Counted from the first letter of the stretch, positions 45,596 to 54,895 are shown. The stretch: 64,000 nt of DNA from Christiangramia portivictoriae DSM 23547 (GCF_000423045.1 NZ_AUHF01000007.1:248001-312000); one strand, 5' to 3'. A program made the numbers and translations. Notes: generated by a model from the sequence alone, not told the origin.

Positions 45596-47233
45596 CTATT
45601 CCCAACGATTTTCCGCAGCATCACCACCCCAGATTAGTGTAGCGAGGAATGGATTATCTATGAACGGGTTTCGATTTCCCTGAGCTGCTTCTATCACATC
45701 ATTTCGCTGTAATTCGAAGGCTGAAACCGGATCTTCCCGATTCCATTTCAGAAAAAGTTCAAGATTCCCAACTTCGTCAAAGGAGTCTCCGTAGCTAAGG
45801 TTTACATACATTACCATTCTGGCAACATCACCTTTCCATTCATCTCCAGGAAACCAGCTATCACCGCCTACAAGCTTATATTCTCCACTTCCATCGGTAA
45901 ATGGGTAATTAAGCCTTTCAGAATTAACATCTACATCTGCAACCCTCAGTAAATGCAGGTCACTTACAGATTCCTCAGTATTTAAAAGGGATTGGGGATA
46001 AATGTGTTCTGTATTAAAACTTTCATCTCCATCCAGGTCACCTAACTGGAATTCATCATCTGGTCTAAGTTCACCAGAATAAACCAGTACAACCATAGAC
46101 TCGTCATCAAGAGCAGCATCGGCATCATATAAATAATCATGACGATCTGTGTAAGTCAGTCGGTTCGTATGTTGCGCATTCGTAAGATCTGAAAGCTCTG
46201 AATACAACAAGTCTGGATCTACCGTAAAGCTGGCATCTTGATAATACGATTTAAGATCATCAGGAACATTGAATTTAACAGCTTCTACGATGTTCACTGT
46301 GACTGTCGCAGTAGAACAAGTGGCATCTGCATCATCATCACAAATGGTGTAAGTGAAGCTATCCTCACCTAGAAAACCGGCCTGTGGAGTATAGGTTACA
46401 GTCCCATCATTATTCAAAACTATGCCTGCGTTACTTCCCGAATCATCTATGGAAGTTATGGTGGCATCATCAGTAAGATCATCATTATCCAGAAGTTTTG
46501 TGATCACTTCTTCGGAAGTTCCAATTTCTATAACCACGGTATCATCTGAAGCTACCGGTGAACCTTCATCTTCCACGGTCATGGTAACAGTAGCAGTAGA
46601 GCAATTTGGTGTATCATCATCATCACATAAGGTATACGTGAATGTATCCTGACCAGAAAAACTGGATTCTGGCACATAAAGAATGCTTCCGTCGTCCTGA
46701 AGTGTTACACTGGCGTTACCACTCGTGCTTTCTACTGAAGTGACTTGCGCATTATCTACCACCTGGTCATTATCAAGATGGTTGCTTATGGTGTAGGTCT
46801 TTCCTTCCTGGGTGGTATAGCTGTCATCGGCTGCTATTGGTTCCCCGGCATCACCTACGATAATGGTAACTACAGCACTGGAACACCTGTCTGAATCTCC
46901 AGGTACACAAATCGTATACGAGAAGGTATCATTTCCAGTAAAATCTAATGCAGGCTCATAGGTGTAGGTTTGATCACGATTATCTGTGATCGTTCCGCCT
47001 GCTTCAGTTTCAGCATCAATACTGGTGATGATCGCGTTATCCACGAGTTCATCGTTTTCCAGCAACATCGCTCTGTTGAAAGTGTAGGTTTCATTTTGAA
47101 CAGCAGATAGTTCATCTGCCGTTGCTACTGGATTTTCTTCTTCAACTGGAGGAACGGGAGTTGGTGTAGCATCATCATCACCTGAACAACCCAACATGAG
47201 CGCCAGCAAAAAAAGTCCGGTATATTTTTTCAT
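45596..47233 (-). CDS. Endonuclease I lipoprotein with three Ig-like repeats
   Basis: Lipoprotein of 545 residues (LLALMLGCSGDDD, lipidated Cys16). After a Pro/Glu linker come three cadherin/Ig-like repeats of about 92 residues (36-126, 131-221, 226-316). Then comes an endonuclease I (EndA-type His-Me finger) domain, about 320-545. The catalytic His410 lies in FNTEHIYPQSLL, followed by LHLLRVADVDVNSER. It should cut DNA, and perhaps RNA, non-specifically at the cell surface. Each repeat carries a pair of Cys around an acidic loop. The acidic tail after the lipid Cys fits surface export. Confidence 0.9.
   Translation of the reverse strand: MKKYTGLFLLALMLGCSGDDDATPTPVPPVEEENPVATADELSAVQNETYTFNRAMLLENDELVDNAIITSIDAETEAGGTITDNRDQTYTYEPALDFTGNDTFSYTICVPGDSDRCSSAVVTIIVGDAGEPIAADDSYTTQEGKTYTISNHLDNDQVVDNAQVTSVESTSGNASVTLQDDGSILYVPESSFSGQDTFTYTLCDDDDTPNCSTATVTMTVEDEGSPVASDDTVVIEIGTSEEVITKLLDNDDLTDDATITSIDDSGSNAGIVLNNDGTVTYTPQAGFLGEDSFTYTICDDDADATCSTATVTVNIVEAVKFNVPDDLKSYYQDASFTVDPDLLYSELSDLTNAQHTNRLTYTDRHDYLYDADAALDDESMVVLVYSGELRPDDEFQLGDLDGDESFNTEHIYPQSLLNTEESVSDLHLLRVADVDVNSERLNYPFTDGSGEYKLVGGDSWFPGDEWKGDVARMVMYVNLSYGDSFDEVGNLELFLKWNREDPVSAFELQRNDVIEAAQGNRNPFIDNPFLATLIWGGDAAENRWE
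46286..47128 (-). repeat. Three tandem Ig-like coding repeats
   Basis: Coding repeat of about 95 codons present three times within the endonuclease I gene. Each copy has an NDxxxDxAxITS start, a DGTVTYTP-like strand, DTFTYTxC and a CSTATVTV-like end. The copies are diverged at DNA level, so this is domain duplication rather than a simple DNA repeat. Confidence 0.85.
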
Positions 47234-47273
47234 AATTGTAAATTATAGTTGCAAATATCTGACAATTTAAGTC

Positions 47274-47308
47274 AAAAAAAAACCTCTTATCGTGAAGATA
47301 AGAGGTTT
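47274..47308 (-). terminator. Terminator of the receptor B / repeat lipoprotein unit
   Basis: A 12-bp perfect stem (AAACCTCTTATC / GATAAGAGGTTT) with loop GTGAA and a T-run on the minus strand lies 20 bases after the stop of the repeat lipoprotein. It separates this unit from the endonuclease I gene. Confidence 0.88.
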
Positions 47309-47328
47309 ATATAGATTGAGTTCTGAAC

Positions 47329-49047
47329 CTACTGGTTTACTACCCACATTCCACCTTCTTTGATAAGGCTTAGGCTTTCTGTAGTATTCGATCCATTATA
47401 GATATCGAAAGTAAGTAAGTACTTCTGTCCTTCTTCAGCATTTGGAGCGATCTCATTTAAAAGCGCCTGCATTGCAAGAAGTAAGTTGGCATCATTCCAG
47501 TAAGCGCTGGCTCCCGGACGACGGTCAAAGTTACCGTAACGATCTACACTTGCAAGTTGCGTTGAAAGTTCAGCATTTCCTGATAAAGCATCGGCAATGA
47601 TCGAGTAATCTGCAGAAGTAAGTGTATAGTTAATCGTGTTATCAGGCACCCACATTCCGTCTTCAAATCCAAACTGAAGAGCATCTGAAATTACACTAGG
47701 AATAGCCATCCATTTACCATTTTCGAAAGTAAAGTTAGCATACTCAGTCACAGTCGCTTCACCGTTATAGAAACGATATGCTACAGCTTTATATTCACCT
47801 TCTTCAGCATAAGGAAATTCTCTACCTAAGAAGATCGCGATTTTAGCAAGAGCTTCATCCTCGTCTCCAAAGTTGCTGAAACGCTGACCGAATTCTTCAG
47901 TATAAGAATTTTCAGGAAGCATGTAAGGCTCGTCCCAGTCTCCGTTAGTGTAAGCGAAAACTTTAGTTTCTTCAATAGTTGAAACTGAAGCATCCTCATC
48001 GATAGTGACAGCACCACCGTCAAGAACAAGGTTTACCACGATTGTAGCTACAGAACCATTATAAACTCTGTAAGTCAATACAAACTGGTCTCCATCCTGA
48101 GCTGCAGGAAATTGTTCGTTGATCACAAAAGCAAAAGCTTCTAAAAGCATAGCTTCGCTCCAGTAGTTGTCGCTGGTTTCTCTAACATCAAAACTTCCAA
48201 ACTGAGCAGCATTTCCAGCTGGTCCAGGATATGCAGCAGCGAATTCATCACCAATTGCATCATAATCTTCACTGGAAATTTCGTAAGAAGTACCACCAAC
48301 GGCTACATAGGTATTACCATCGAACTGAACAGTCATACTTTCAGTTCCAGAGCTACCATCATAGATTGCGTAAGTTACGTTGTATTGCTGACCGGCGATG
48401 TCACCAAATTCTTCTGAAATGGCCACACCAAGAGCTTCCACGATCATATCATTGCTCCAGTAAGCATCTCTGTCTGATCTTCTATCGAAGTTGCTGTATT
48501 GCGCAGCGCTAGATGCAGCATCTGGATATTTATCTCCAAGTTCGTCTCCAATTACATCAAAATCATCTGCAGTAAGCTCGTAAGCAATCTCTTCAGCAAG
48601 GATGTTGTAAGTAAGTCTAACATACTCTCCATCCTCTGCCTGTGGATACTTTGCGTCAAGGAAATCTGCAACATCACCCATTCCAGAGAAATAGTTTGTT
48701 GAAAGATCGATCATCCCGTAGTCTGAAGCAGATACTGAATAGTCCTGAACTCTAAGCGGATCGAAAAGATCAAATCCTACATTGATAATAGAACCTGCAC
48801 CATAAGTTGGGTAAAGGTCTGAAAGTAAAGAAGGAATTAAAGTTCTTGCATCTTCTACTGAACCGAAGTTTGGAAAGCTCTGTCCAAGTTCCTCGTAATC
48901 ATCTTCAGTAAGTACATAATCTCTCTCAGCAACAGCAAGCTGGCTATCCAGGTCGTTGTCGATCTCATCATGAATGTCTTCCATTGGCTCACAGCTCGTT
49001 AAAGCCAGACCTACAAAAGCCATTAGTACATAAAATGTCTTTTTCAT
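47329..49047 (-). CDS. Repeat lipoprotein partner of TonB receptor B, unknown family
   Basis: Lipoprotein of 572 residues (signal FVGLALTSC, lipidated Cys19, followed by acidic PMEDIHDEIDND). The whole mature chain is built from about six copies of one module of up to 100 residues (starting near 44, 103, 156, 255, 375 and 474). Its consensus contains Y-x-L-T-x-x-D-Y-x-x-I-G-D, then YP, FDRR, AYW, a helix with LLxA, FPxAxxGxxY, a YNGS-like hairpin and a final G-x-W. I do not recognise the family. It lies ten bases after the receptor gene, so it is very likely its surface partner in place of SusD. Very acidic overall. Confidence 0.85.
   Translation of the reverse strand: MKKTFYVLMAFVGLALTSCEPMEDIHDEIDNDLDSQLAVAERDYVLTEDDYEELGQSFPNFGSVEDARTLIPSLLSDLYPTYGAGSIINVGFDLFDPLRVQDYSVSASDYGMIDLSTNYFSGMGDVADFLDAKYPQAEDGEYVRLTYNILAEEIAYELTADDFDVIGDELGDKYPDAASSAAQYSNFDRRSDRDAYWSNDMIVEALGVAISEEFGDIAGQQYNVTYAIYDGSSGTESMTVQFDGNTYVAVGGTSYEISSEDYDAIGDEFAAAYPGPAGNAAQFGSFDVRETSDNYWSEAMLLEAFAFVINEQFPAAQDGDQFVLTYRVYNGSVATIVVNLVLDGGAVTIDEDASVSTIEETKVFAYTNGDWDEPYMLPENSYTEEFGQRFSNFGDEDEALAKIAIFLGREFPYAEEGEYKAVAYRFYNGEATVTEYANFTFENGKWMAIPSVISDALQFGFEDGMWVPDNTINYTLTSADYSIIADALSGNAELSTQLASVDRYGNFDRRPGASAYWNDANLLLAMQALLNEIAPNAEEGQKYLLTFDIYNGSNTTESLSLIKEGGMWVVNQ
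47332..48918 (-). repeat. Six-copy protein module repeat
   Basis: Tandem coding repeat spanning residues 44-572 of the lipoprotein. The fullest copies are at 156-254, 255-350 and 474-572. The first two are shortened, and the copy near 375 lacks the FDRR-AYW section. This indicates old internal duplication with later loss. Confidence 0.78.
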
Positions 49048-49057
49048 CGTGTTGTGT

Positions 49058-51592
49058 TTAGAAGTTTAGTTTAGCTCCTACAGTGTAAGTTCTTCCGAAA
49101 CCGTACCATACAAGTGCAGTACGTGCGTTGTTCTGAAGACCATTCTGTGCGTTAGCAATATATTCTGTATCTGTAATGTTATAAACGTTCGCATTCAAAG
49201 CAGCATCAAAACCAGCTACAGAGAAATCGTAAGATAGACCTACATCAAGTGTTCCGAAATCTGGAAGCTTCCAAGTTTCACCAGCATCAGGATTCGTACG
49301 GCTTACCGGATCAAAATCTGACCAGAAGTCACCAAAGTAGTTATAGTTAGCTCTTAATCTCATATCTGTTAGGAACTCATAGTCTACTCCAAGACCGGCA
49401 GTAGTTTGTGGCGTACCACCAACTTTAGTATCCTCAATGAAAAGGTTGATCTCATCAATTAGATTCTGCTCTTCGTCAAAGATCTGTACTCCTGTTACAT
49501 CATCTTCCCATCTAAAATCACCAAAAGAAGCGAAACCTGTGATAGAAAGTTCCTCGAAAGGACGGTATTCAAAATCAAGTTCAAGACCCTGGTGAATTGC
49601 ATTTACACCCAAGATGTTTGCAACTCCAAGAGATCCATCAGGATTGTTGTATGAGTAGATCAAAGATCTGTCTCTCCAGTTCGTTCTGTAAACGTTTACG
49701 TTAGCTCTCAATACAGAGCTTCTGTAAGTATATCCAAGTTCAGTACTAAAGATCTTTTGATTTTCAGCATCTGGGTTAAGGTCATTTACAAAGTTTAAGA
49801 ATACAGCATCAAAGAAAGGTGCTCTTTCAAAGTACCCGATGTTTGCGAATACACCACTAGTTCTGGTGAAGTTATAGTTCGCTCCACCTTTCAGCTGGTA
49901 TCCAAAGAAGTGTGCATAATCAGATTCCTGGTTAGGATCTGAATCAAGGTTGTTGAAATAATCAACACGCTTGTAAGAAGTGTTCGAAGCTGCAAGAGAA
50001 ACGAAGATATCAAGATCATCTTTAGAATATTCTCCCTGAAGGAATCCACCTTCCCAAAGAACGATACCGTCGTTGTTGTAGCTAATCTTGTCTCCAACCT
50101 TTGCAAGGTTTACAGGATTGTTTACGTTAGAATCATCAAAGTAGTACTGTCCACCAAGAAGATCTGTAACTTCCTGGAAGTGCTCTCCTTTATAGTATCT
50201 TAAATCGATCCCTGCAAGAAGTTCGATATCATCTGTAAGATCTGTAGATAAAGTAGAAAGTGCTCCATACCAGTTGTGGTCGTTTCTGGAAGCTCTCAAG
50301 ATAGTTTCTGAACCATCAGCTCCTCTTTCAATGTTCTCATCTACGATAAGATCAAGGTTTACCGGTTGAAGGTAACCATCTCTGTATTTAGAATCAAGAC
50401 CAAACTTATTAGTTCCGGCCCATCCACCACCTCCGCCAGTTCCAAAGGAAGCGTAAAGTGCAGTAGATAATTCAGTATTCTCATTGATATCCCAGTAGTG
50501 ATTCAGGGACATTTGTGGCTTATGGTAGAAGTTATCCTCGATATGAGTAACCTGACCATTTAAGTAACCCCAGTCTCCGTTAAATTTGATACCTCTCTCA
50601 CTTTCTCTATAAGTTTCGATAGTGTATCTGTTTTGGCGTTGCCCGTGTCTTTGTGGCGCTCCAAAAGCAGTGAAAGAAAGTTCGTGATCTTCACCAAGTT
50701 CTTTTGCGATGTTTACGAAGTAGTTGTACCCAATAAATTCAGTACCGTCTACATAACCATCTCCAACTGTTCTGGAAGCAGATACTGTTGCAGCAAGTCC
50801 ATTTTCAGACTTTCCAGTAGAAACTGTAGCACCAAATTTTGTGTAACCATCGTTACCAGTAGCCGCGTAGATATTTCCACCTTTCTCAGCATCTGTAGTT
50901 TTAGTTACGATGTTTACCGTACCAGCGATAGATGGAACAGCTACTTTAGCAGCACCCAAACCTCTTTGAGTTTGCATAGTTCTTGTAACATCAGAAAGAC
51001 CAGCCCAGTTACTCCAGTAAACACGACCATTTTCCATGTCGTTTACAGGAACACCGTTAATCATTACTGCGATGTTTTCTCCTTCAAAACCTCTCATTCT
51101 AAGCTCAGCATCACCAAAACCACCACCGGCTTTGTTAGCGTATACACCAGGAGTAGATTTTAGCACTTCAGGAAATTCCTGGTTACCAATCTTGGTTTCG
51201 ATCTCTGCAGCACTAATAGTTGAAACAGCTACTGGTGTTTTTCTGTCGATAGCAAGTGAGAAACTTGTTACCACGATCTCATCCAATGCGTTATCATCTG
51301 CACCCAATACGATCTGTCCAAGATCCTGAGTATCACCAGTTACATTGAATTTTACTTCCTTGGAAGTATAACCTACGAAGGTAATTTTGATAGTACCTTC
51401 AGAATCTGCAACGTTCAAAGTGAAGTTACCATCGAAATCTGTCATTGTACCATTGTTAGTACCAACTACCATCACATTAGCTCCTGGAAGTGGACCTGAT
51501 GTTTGGGAATCCATTACCACACCGGTAACAGTTCCTTGAGCAAAAATCGTAGCAGACGTTAAGAACATCGCTAAGAGTAATAATTTCCTCAT
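49058..51592 (-). CDS. TonB-dependent receptor B
   Basis: Receptor of 844 residues from Met at 51592, which gives a proper signal peptide (MRKLLLLAMFLTSATIFAQ). A carboxypeptidase-regulatory domain (about 20-105) precedes a plug (about 110-240) with EIVVTSF (TonB-box-like entry), RMRGFEGENIAVMINGVPV and YWSNWAGLSDVTR, and a barrel ending YTVGAKLNF. The same NGR-x-x-WSNW-x-GL-x-DV sequence occurs in receptor A, so the two are paralogues. The partner lipoprotein gene follows directly. Confidence 0.93.
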   Translation of the reverse strand: MRKLLLLAMFLTSATIFAQGTVTGVVMDSQTSGPLPGANVMVVGTNNGTMTDFDGNFTLNVADSEGTIKITFVGYTSKEVKFNVTGDTQDLGQIVLGADDNALDEIVVTSFSLAIDRKTPVAVSTISAAEIETKIGNQEFPEVLKSTPGVYANKAGGGFGDAELRMRGFEGENIAVMINGVPVNDMENGRVYWSNWAGLSDVTRTMQTQRGLGAAKVAVPSIAGTVNIVTKTTDAEKGGNIYAATGNDGYTKFGATVSTGKSENGLAATVSASRTVGDGYVDGTEFIGYNYFVNIAKELGEDHELSFTAFGAPQRHGQRQNRYTIETYRESERGIKFNGDWGYLNGQVTHIEDNFYHKPQMSLNHYWDINENTELSTALYASFGTGGGGGWAGTNKFGLDSKYRDGYLQPVNLDLIVDENIERGADGSETILRASRNDHNWYGALSTLSTDLTDDIELLAGIDLRYYKGEHFQEVTDLLGGQYYFDDSNVNNPVNLAKVGDKISYNNDGIVLWEGGFLQGEYSKDDLDIFVSLAASNTSYKRVDYFNNLDSDPNQESDYAHFFGYQLKGGANYNFTRTSGVFANIGYFERAPFFDAVFLNFVNDLNPDAENQKIFSTELGYTYRSSVLRANVNVYRTNWRDRSLIYSYNNPDGSLGVANILGVNAIHQGLELDFEYRPFEELSITGFASFGDFRWEDDVTGVQIFDEEQNLIDEINLFIEDTKVGGTPQTTAGLGVDYEFLTDMRLRANYNYFGDFWSDFDPVSRTNPDAGETWKLPDFGTLDVGLSYDFSVAGFDAALNANVYNITDTEYIANAQNGLQNNARTALVWYGFGRTYTVGAKLNF

Positions 51593-51970
51593 TTTTTTGT
51601 GTGTTTGAGTTTTGTTTAAAATTCGATGCAAAAGAAAACTAATTGTTCTTCTCTAACATTATCTCAATGTTAAAATATTTAACGTACAGAAGTTTAACAT
51701 TTCAACAAATTTCGGCGCAATATACTGCTAATTAGAGTAAAACAAAATATTATGTTAAATGGAATGATTCAAAATAAGCTCCAACAATGTTAAAGACGTT
51801 AAATCGGGCAATAAATAGGAGATAAAATTTCAGATATATTAATTTTTACACCTATAAGAACAGATTTTTGTGGTATTCCTAATTGGGAATTATTAGCACT
51901 TCCATAGAATATATTTTTAGGTGGGCCGTAATTAATCATCAAACCAGGGAGCGGTTGAAATTTCCAAATA
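51593..51970. promoter_or_regulatory. Receptor B leader with clustered GTTAAA / AATGTTAA elements
   Basis: AT-rich intergenic stretch without a gene. GTTAAA or its complement occurs six times in 135 bases (51669, 51678, 51693, 51754, 51789, 51798). AATGTTAA or its complement occurs at 51666-51673, 51694-51701 and 51786-51793. A perfect 15-base palindrome, GTTAAAATATTTAAC, lies at 51669-51683, and AACATT/AATGTT flank a 5-base gap at 51655-51671. A further near-palindrome (ATTCC..GGAAT) lies at 51875-51890. The cluster begins about 60 bases before the receptor start. A role as operator is inference. Confidence 0.5.
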
Positions 51971-52003
51971 AAAAAGCCTGAAATGCAATACTCCAGGCTT
52001 TTT
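51971..52003 (-). terminator. Terminator of the DUF3108-TDO-M23-pgi operon
   Basis: A 10-bp stem (AAAAAGCCTG / CAGGCTTTTT) with T-run on the minus strand lies 23 bases after the pgi stop. Confidence 0.88.
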
Positions 52004-52026
52004 TTAATATATAACTCGTAAAGTTC

Positions 52027-53658
52027 TTAGCTCATATAAAACTTCAGCAGATTTTCTGTTGAAGAATCGTGACCTTCAGAGTTTTTAGCATCAAAATCTG
52101 AAAGAATTTTGTTTGCCAGTTGTTTTCCCAATTCGACTCCCCATTGATCATAACTAAAAATATTCCAGATTACACCCTGTACAAATATTTTATGCTCGTA
52201 CATCGCGATTAGTTTACCAAGGCTTTCCGGAGTTAATTTTTGAACCAGTAAGGTATTCGTTGGATTGTTACCTTCAAATACTTTAAATGATTTGATCCTG
52301 TCAATTTCTTCCTGGTTAAACCTCATGGAGCGCAATTCCTCTTCCACTACTTCTTCAGTTTTACCATTAAGAAGAGCTTCAGTCTGAGCAAAATAATTCG
52401 CCATCAATTTATCGTGATGTCCCTGGTCTCCAAACAAACTTTCCTTAAAACCGATAAAATCTGCCGGGATAAGTTTGGTACCCTGGTGAATCAACTGGAA
52501 GAATGCATGTTGTGAATTCGTACCTGGCTCTCCCCAGATAATAGTACCGGTCTGGTAATTAACTTTCTCACCATTACGATCCACACTTTTCCCATTGCTT
52601 TCCATGATTGCCTGTTGCAGGTAAGATGGAAATTTATCCAGGTATTGAGAATAAGGGATCACCGCTTCACTTTCAGCACCAAAGAAATTATTATACCATA
52701 TACTTATAAGTGCCAGCTGCACCGGAATATTCTTTTCAAAATCTGTACTTCTGAAATGATCATCCATTTTACGGGCTCCTTCCAGAAGAGATTCGAAATT
52801 GCTGTACCCAATTCCAAGTGCTACTGAAAGCCCTACAGCGCTCCATAATGAAAATCTACCGCCAACCCAGTCCCACATTGGGAAGATATTGTCGGGATCT
52901 ATTCCGAAGCTTTTTACCTTTTCCAGATTGGTAGAAACTGCTACAAAATGCTTTGAAACTTCATCTTCTGAAGCCTTTTTCAAAAACCAGTTTCGCACCG
53001 TCGTGGCATTGCTTATGGTCTCCATCGTCGTAAACGTTTTGGAAACAATCACGAACAGGGTTGTTTCTGGATTCAGATCCTGAATAATATCATGTACATG
53101 ATCTCCATCTACATTGGAAATAAAATGTAAATTCAGATGATTCTGATAGAATTTAAGACTATCCGCAACCATCACCGGTCCAAGATCAGACCCTCCAATC
53201 CCTATATTCACGATATCGGTAAAGTTCTTTCCGGTAAAACCTTTGCGCTTCCCTTCAATTACCTCATCAGTAAATGTCCTGATCTTTTCTTTTACTTCCT
53301 GTACTTCAGGAATTACGTTTTCGCCATGCACCTCAACATTGGCTGTTGTAGCAGCTCGTAAAGCAGTATGTAAAACCGGTCTTCCTTCTGTCTGGTTGAT
53401 GGCCTCTCCCTGGAAATATGCATCCATGGCTTCTTTTAAACCACATTCCGCAGCAAGATTATTCAGAAGTTTTCCGGTAGTTTCATTCATCCTGTTCTTA
53501 CTGTAATCAAGGTAAAAATCCTCCCATCTAATGGTGAATTTCTCAGCTCTTTCCTTATCATTATTGAACATATTCTTCATATGCTCAACCTGGATTTCTT
53601 TGAAATGATCTTCTAACTCCTTCCAGGCTTTGGTCGTGGTTGGATTGATATTTTTCAT
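52027..53658 (-). CDS. pgi: Glucose-6-phosphate isomerase
   Basis: Protein of 543 residues, near the usual 547-550 of the PGI family. It interconverts glucose-6-phosphate and fructose-6-phosphate. Signature segments are [24 protein letters not shown]-like [15 protein letters not shown], and [18 protein letters not shown], which holds the catalytic-site Glu and His. It is the last gene of the operon and starts directly after the M23 gene stop. Confidence 0.97.
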   Translation of the reverse strand: MKNINPTTTKAWKELEDHFKEIQVEHMKNMFNNDKERAEKFTIRWEDFYLDYSKNRMNETTGKLLNNLAAECGLKEAMDAYFQGEAINQTEGRPVLHTALRAATTANVEVHGENVIPEVQEVKEKIRTFTDEVIEGKRKGFTGKNFTDIVNIGIGGSDLGPVMVADSLKFYQNHLNLHFISNVDGDHVHDIIQDLNPETTLFVIVSKTFTTMETISNATTVRNWFLKKASEDEVSKHFVAVSTNLEKVKSFGIDPDNIFPMWDWVGGRFSLWSAVGLSVALGIGYSNFESLLEGARKMDDHFRSTDFEKNIPVQLALISIWYNNFFGAESEAVIPYSQYLDKFPSYLQQAIMESNGKSVDRNGEKVNYQTGTIIWGEPGTNSQHAFFQLIHQGTKLIPADFIGFKESLFGDQGHHDKLMANYFAQTEALLNGKTEEVVEEELRSMRFNQEEIDRIKSFKVFEGNNPTNTLLVQKLTPESLGKLIAMYEHKIFVQGVIWNIFSYDQWGVELGKQLANKILSDFDAKNSEGHDSSTENLLKFYMS

Positions 53659-54891
53659 TTAAATTTCTTTATATGGAATTTGATCCAGTTCTGCCCGGAT
53701 CGGTTCTATATGATTTAAATAATCGTCTTTTAGATTGTCGGTAATATGTTCTGCTGAAGGAAGATTCTGGCGGAAAGGATCCACCTGCTTGCCATTAACC
53801 CAAAAGCGGTAGCATACATGAGGTCCTGTGGCAAGACCCGTACTACCAACATAACCAATTACGTCTCCCTGCTTAACACTTTGCCCGTTTCTTACTGCGC
53901 GTTTACTCATGTGAAGATACTGCGTGGTATACTTTCCATTATGTCTCACTTTCACATAATTTCCGTTTCCAGAGGTATAGCTCGATGCGATTACCGTACC
54001 GTTGGCTGTACTTACGATGGGCGTGCCATGTGGAGCAGCATAATCTGTCCCCAGGTGTGCCTTCCATCTTTTTTGTACTGGATGAAAACGCCTTTTAGTG
54101 AACCGTGAAGAAATCCTGGAATAATTTAGCGGAGCTTTCAGAAAAAAGCTTTGCAATGCCTTGGCTTCTTCATCATAAAAACTGGGCTGTCCAGAAATAC
54201 TATCGGTCATATAACTAAATGCGTAATAAGGTCTGTCTGAGTGTTTAAAGACTGCGGCATCTACCTTTTCAATCCCGGCGAAAATAGTATCGTCTATGTA
54301 TTTCTCCTGATAAACCATTTTAAACTGATCTCCCTTCTGAAGTTTGAAAAAATCGATACTCCACTGGTAAATATTGGACAGCTCATAAACAAGCAGATTG
54401 CTTAAGCCCTGCGCCTGCATTGCTTCTGAAAGTGAAGAGGTGATCACACCGCTTACTTCCCGTTGTTTAATGGTTACCGGCCTTTTTTTCTTTTCAGCAT
54501 AAATGGAATCACCTATAGATACCACCGTATAATTGATCTTGTCATTCTCATATATAAAATACTGCGGAGTCCTGGCCGAATCTTTTGCCTTCAGGATCAT
54601 GTATTTTTTACCTGCAGTGATCCTTGCCGGGTTAAATGTATCTTTCACCTTTTCTGAAACTTCAAAGACCTTTCCATGACCCACGCCATTTTGATCCATG
54701 ATGTATCCAAAACTATCGCCAGACCGTATGGTATCCCTAATCACCTCATAATTATTAAGGATAAAACCATACTGTTTCTCGATCTTAGGAATTTTTTTGG
54801 TCTCGACCTCATTTACGGCCTGTTCTTTCTCATCGTCATTGCAGGCAGTCATTGCCAGCATTAGCATTACTAATAAGCCTAATTTCTTCAA
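53659..54891 (-). CDS. M23 family peptidase lipoprotein with HxC metal motif
   Basis: Lipoprotein of 410 residues (LMLAMTACNDD, lipidated Cys17). A mixed N-terminal region (about 40-250) precedes a LytM/M23 peptidase domain (about 260-375). The first zinc motif is His279-x3-Asp283 (HLGTD). At the usual HxH position the sequence reads GPHVCYRFW, so the final zinc ligand would be Cys360 instead of His. His327 (QYLHMS) is kept. It may cleave peptidoglycan cross-links as an envelope lipoprotein, or be a binding-type relative. It lies between the tryptophan dioxygenase and pgi genes. Confidence 0.88.
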   Translation of the reverse strand: MKKLGLLVMLMLAMTACNDDEKEQAVNEVETKKIPKIEKQYGFILNNYEVIRDTIRSGDSFGYIMDQNGVGHGKVFEVSEKVKDTFNPARITAGKKYMILKAKDSARTPQYFIYENDKINYTVVSIGDSIYAEKKKRPVTIKQREVSGVITSSLSEAMQAQGLSNLLVYELSNIYQWSIDFFKLQKGDQFKMVYQEKYIDDTIFAGIEKVDAAVFKHSDRPYYAFSYMTDSISGQPSFYDEEAKALQSFFLKAPLNYSRISSRFTKRRFHPVQKRWKAHLGTDYAAPHGTPIVSTANGTVIASSYTSGNGNYVKVRHNGKYTTQYLHMSKRAVRNGQSVKQGDVIGYVGSTGLATGPHVCYRFWVNGKQVDPFRQNLPSAEHITDNLKDDYLNHIEPIRAELDQIPYKEI

Positions 54892-54895
54892 GTTT

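Noticed and set aside
46286-47128. Possible CRISPR or DNA repeat array
   Set aside because: The periodicity of about 280 bases comes from three protein domains; there are no short identical repeats with unique spacers.
50633-51163. Plus-strand open frame of 176 codons opposite TonB receptor B
   Set aside because: It lies wholly antisense to a strongly supported receptor; its composition (Ser/Thr/Cys/Phe-rich) is that of a shadow frame with no domain.
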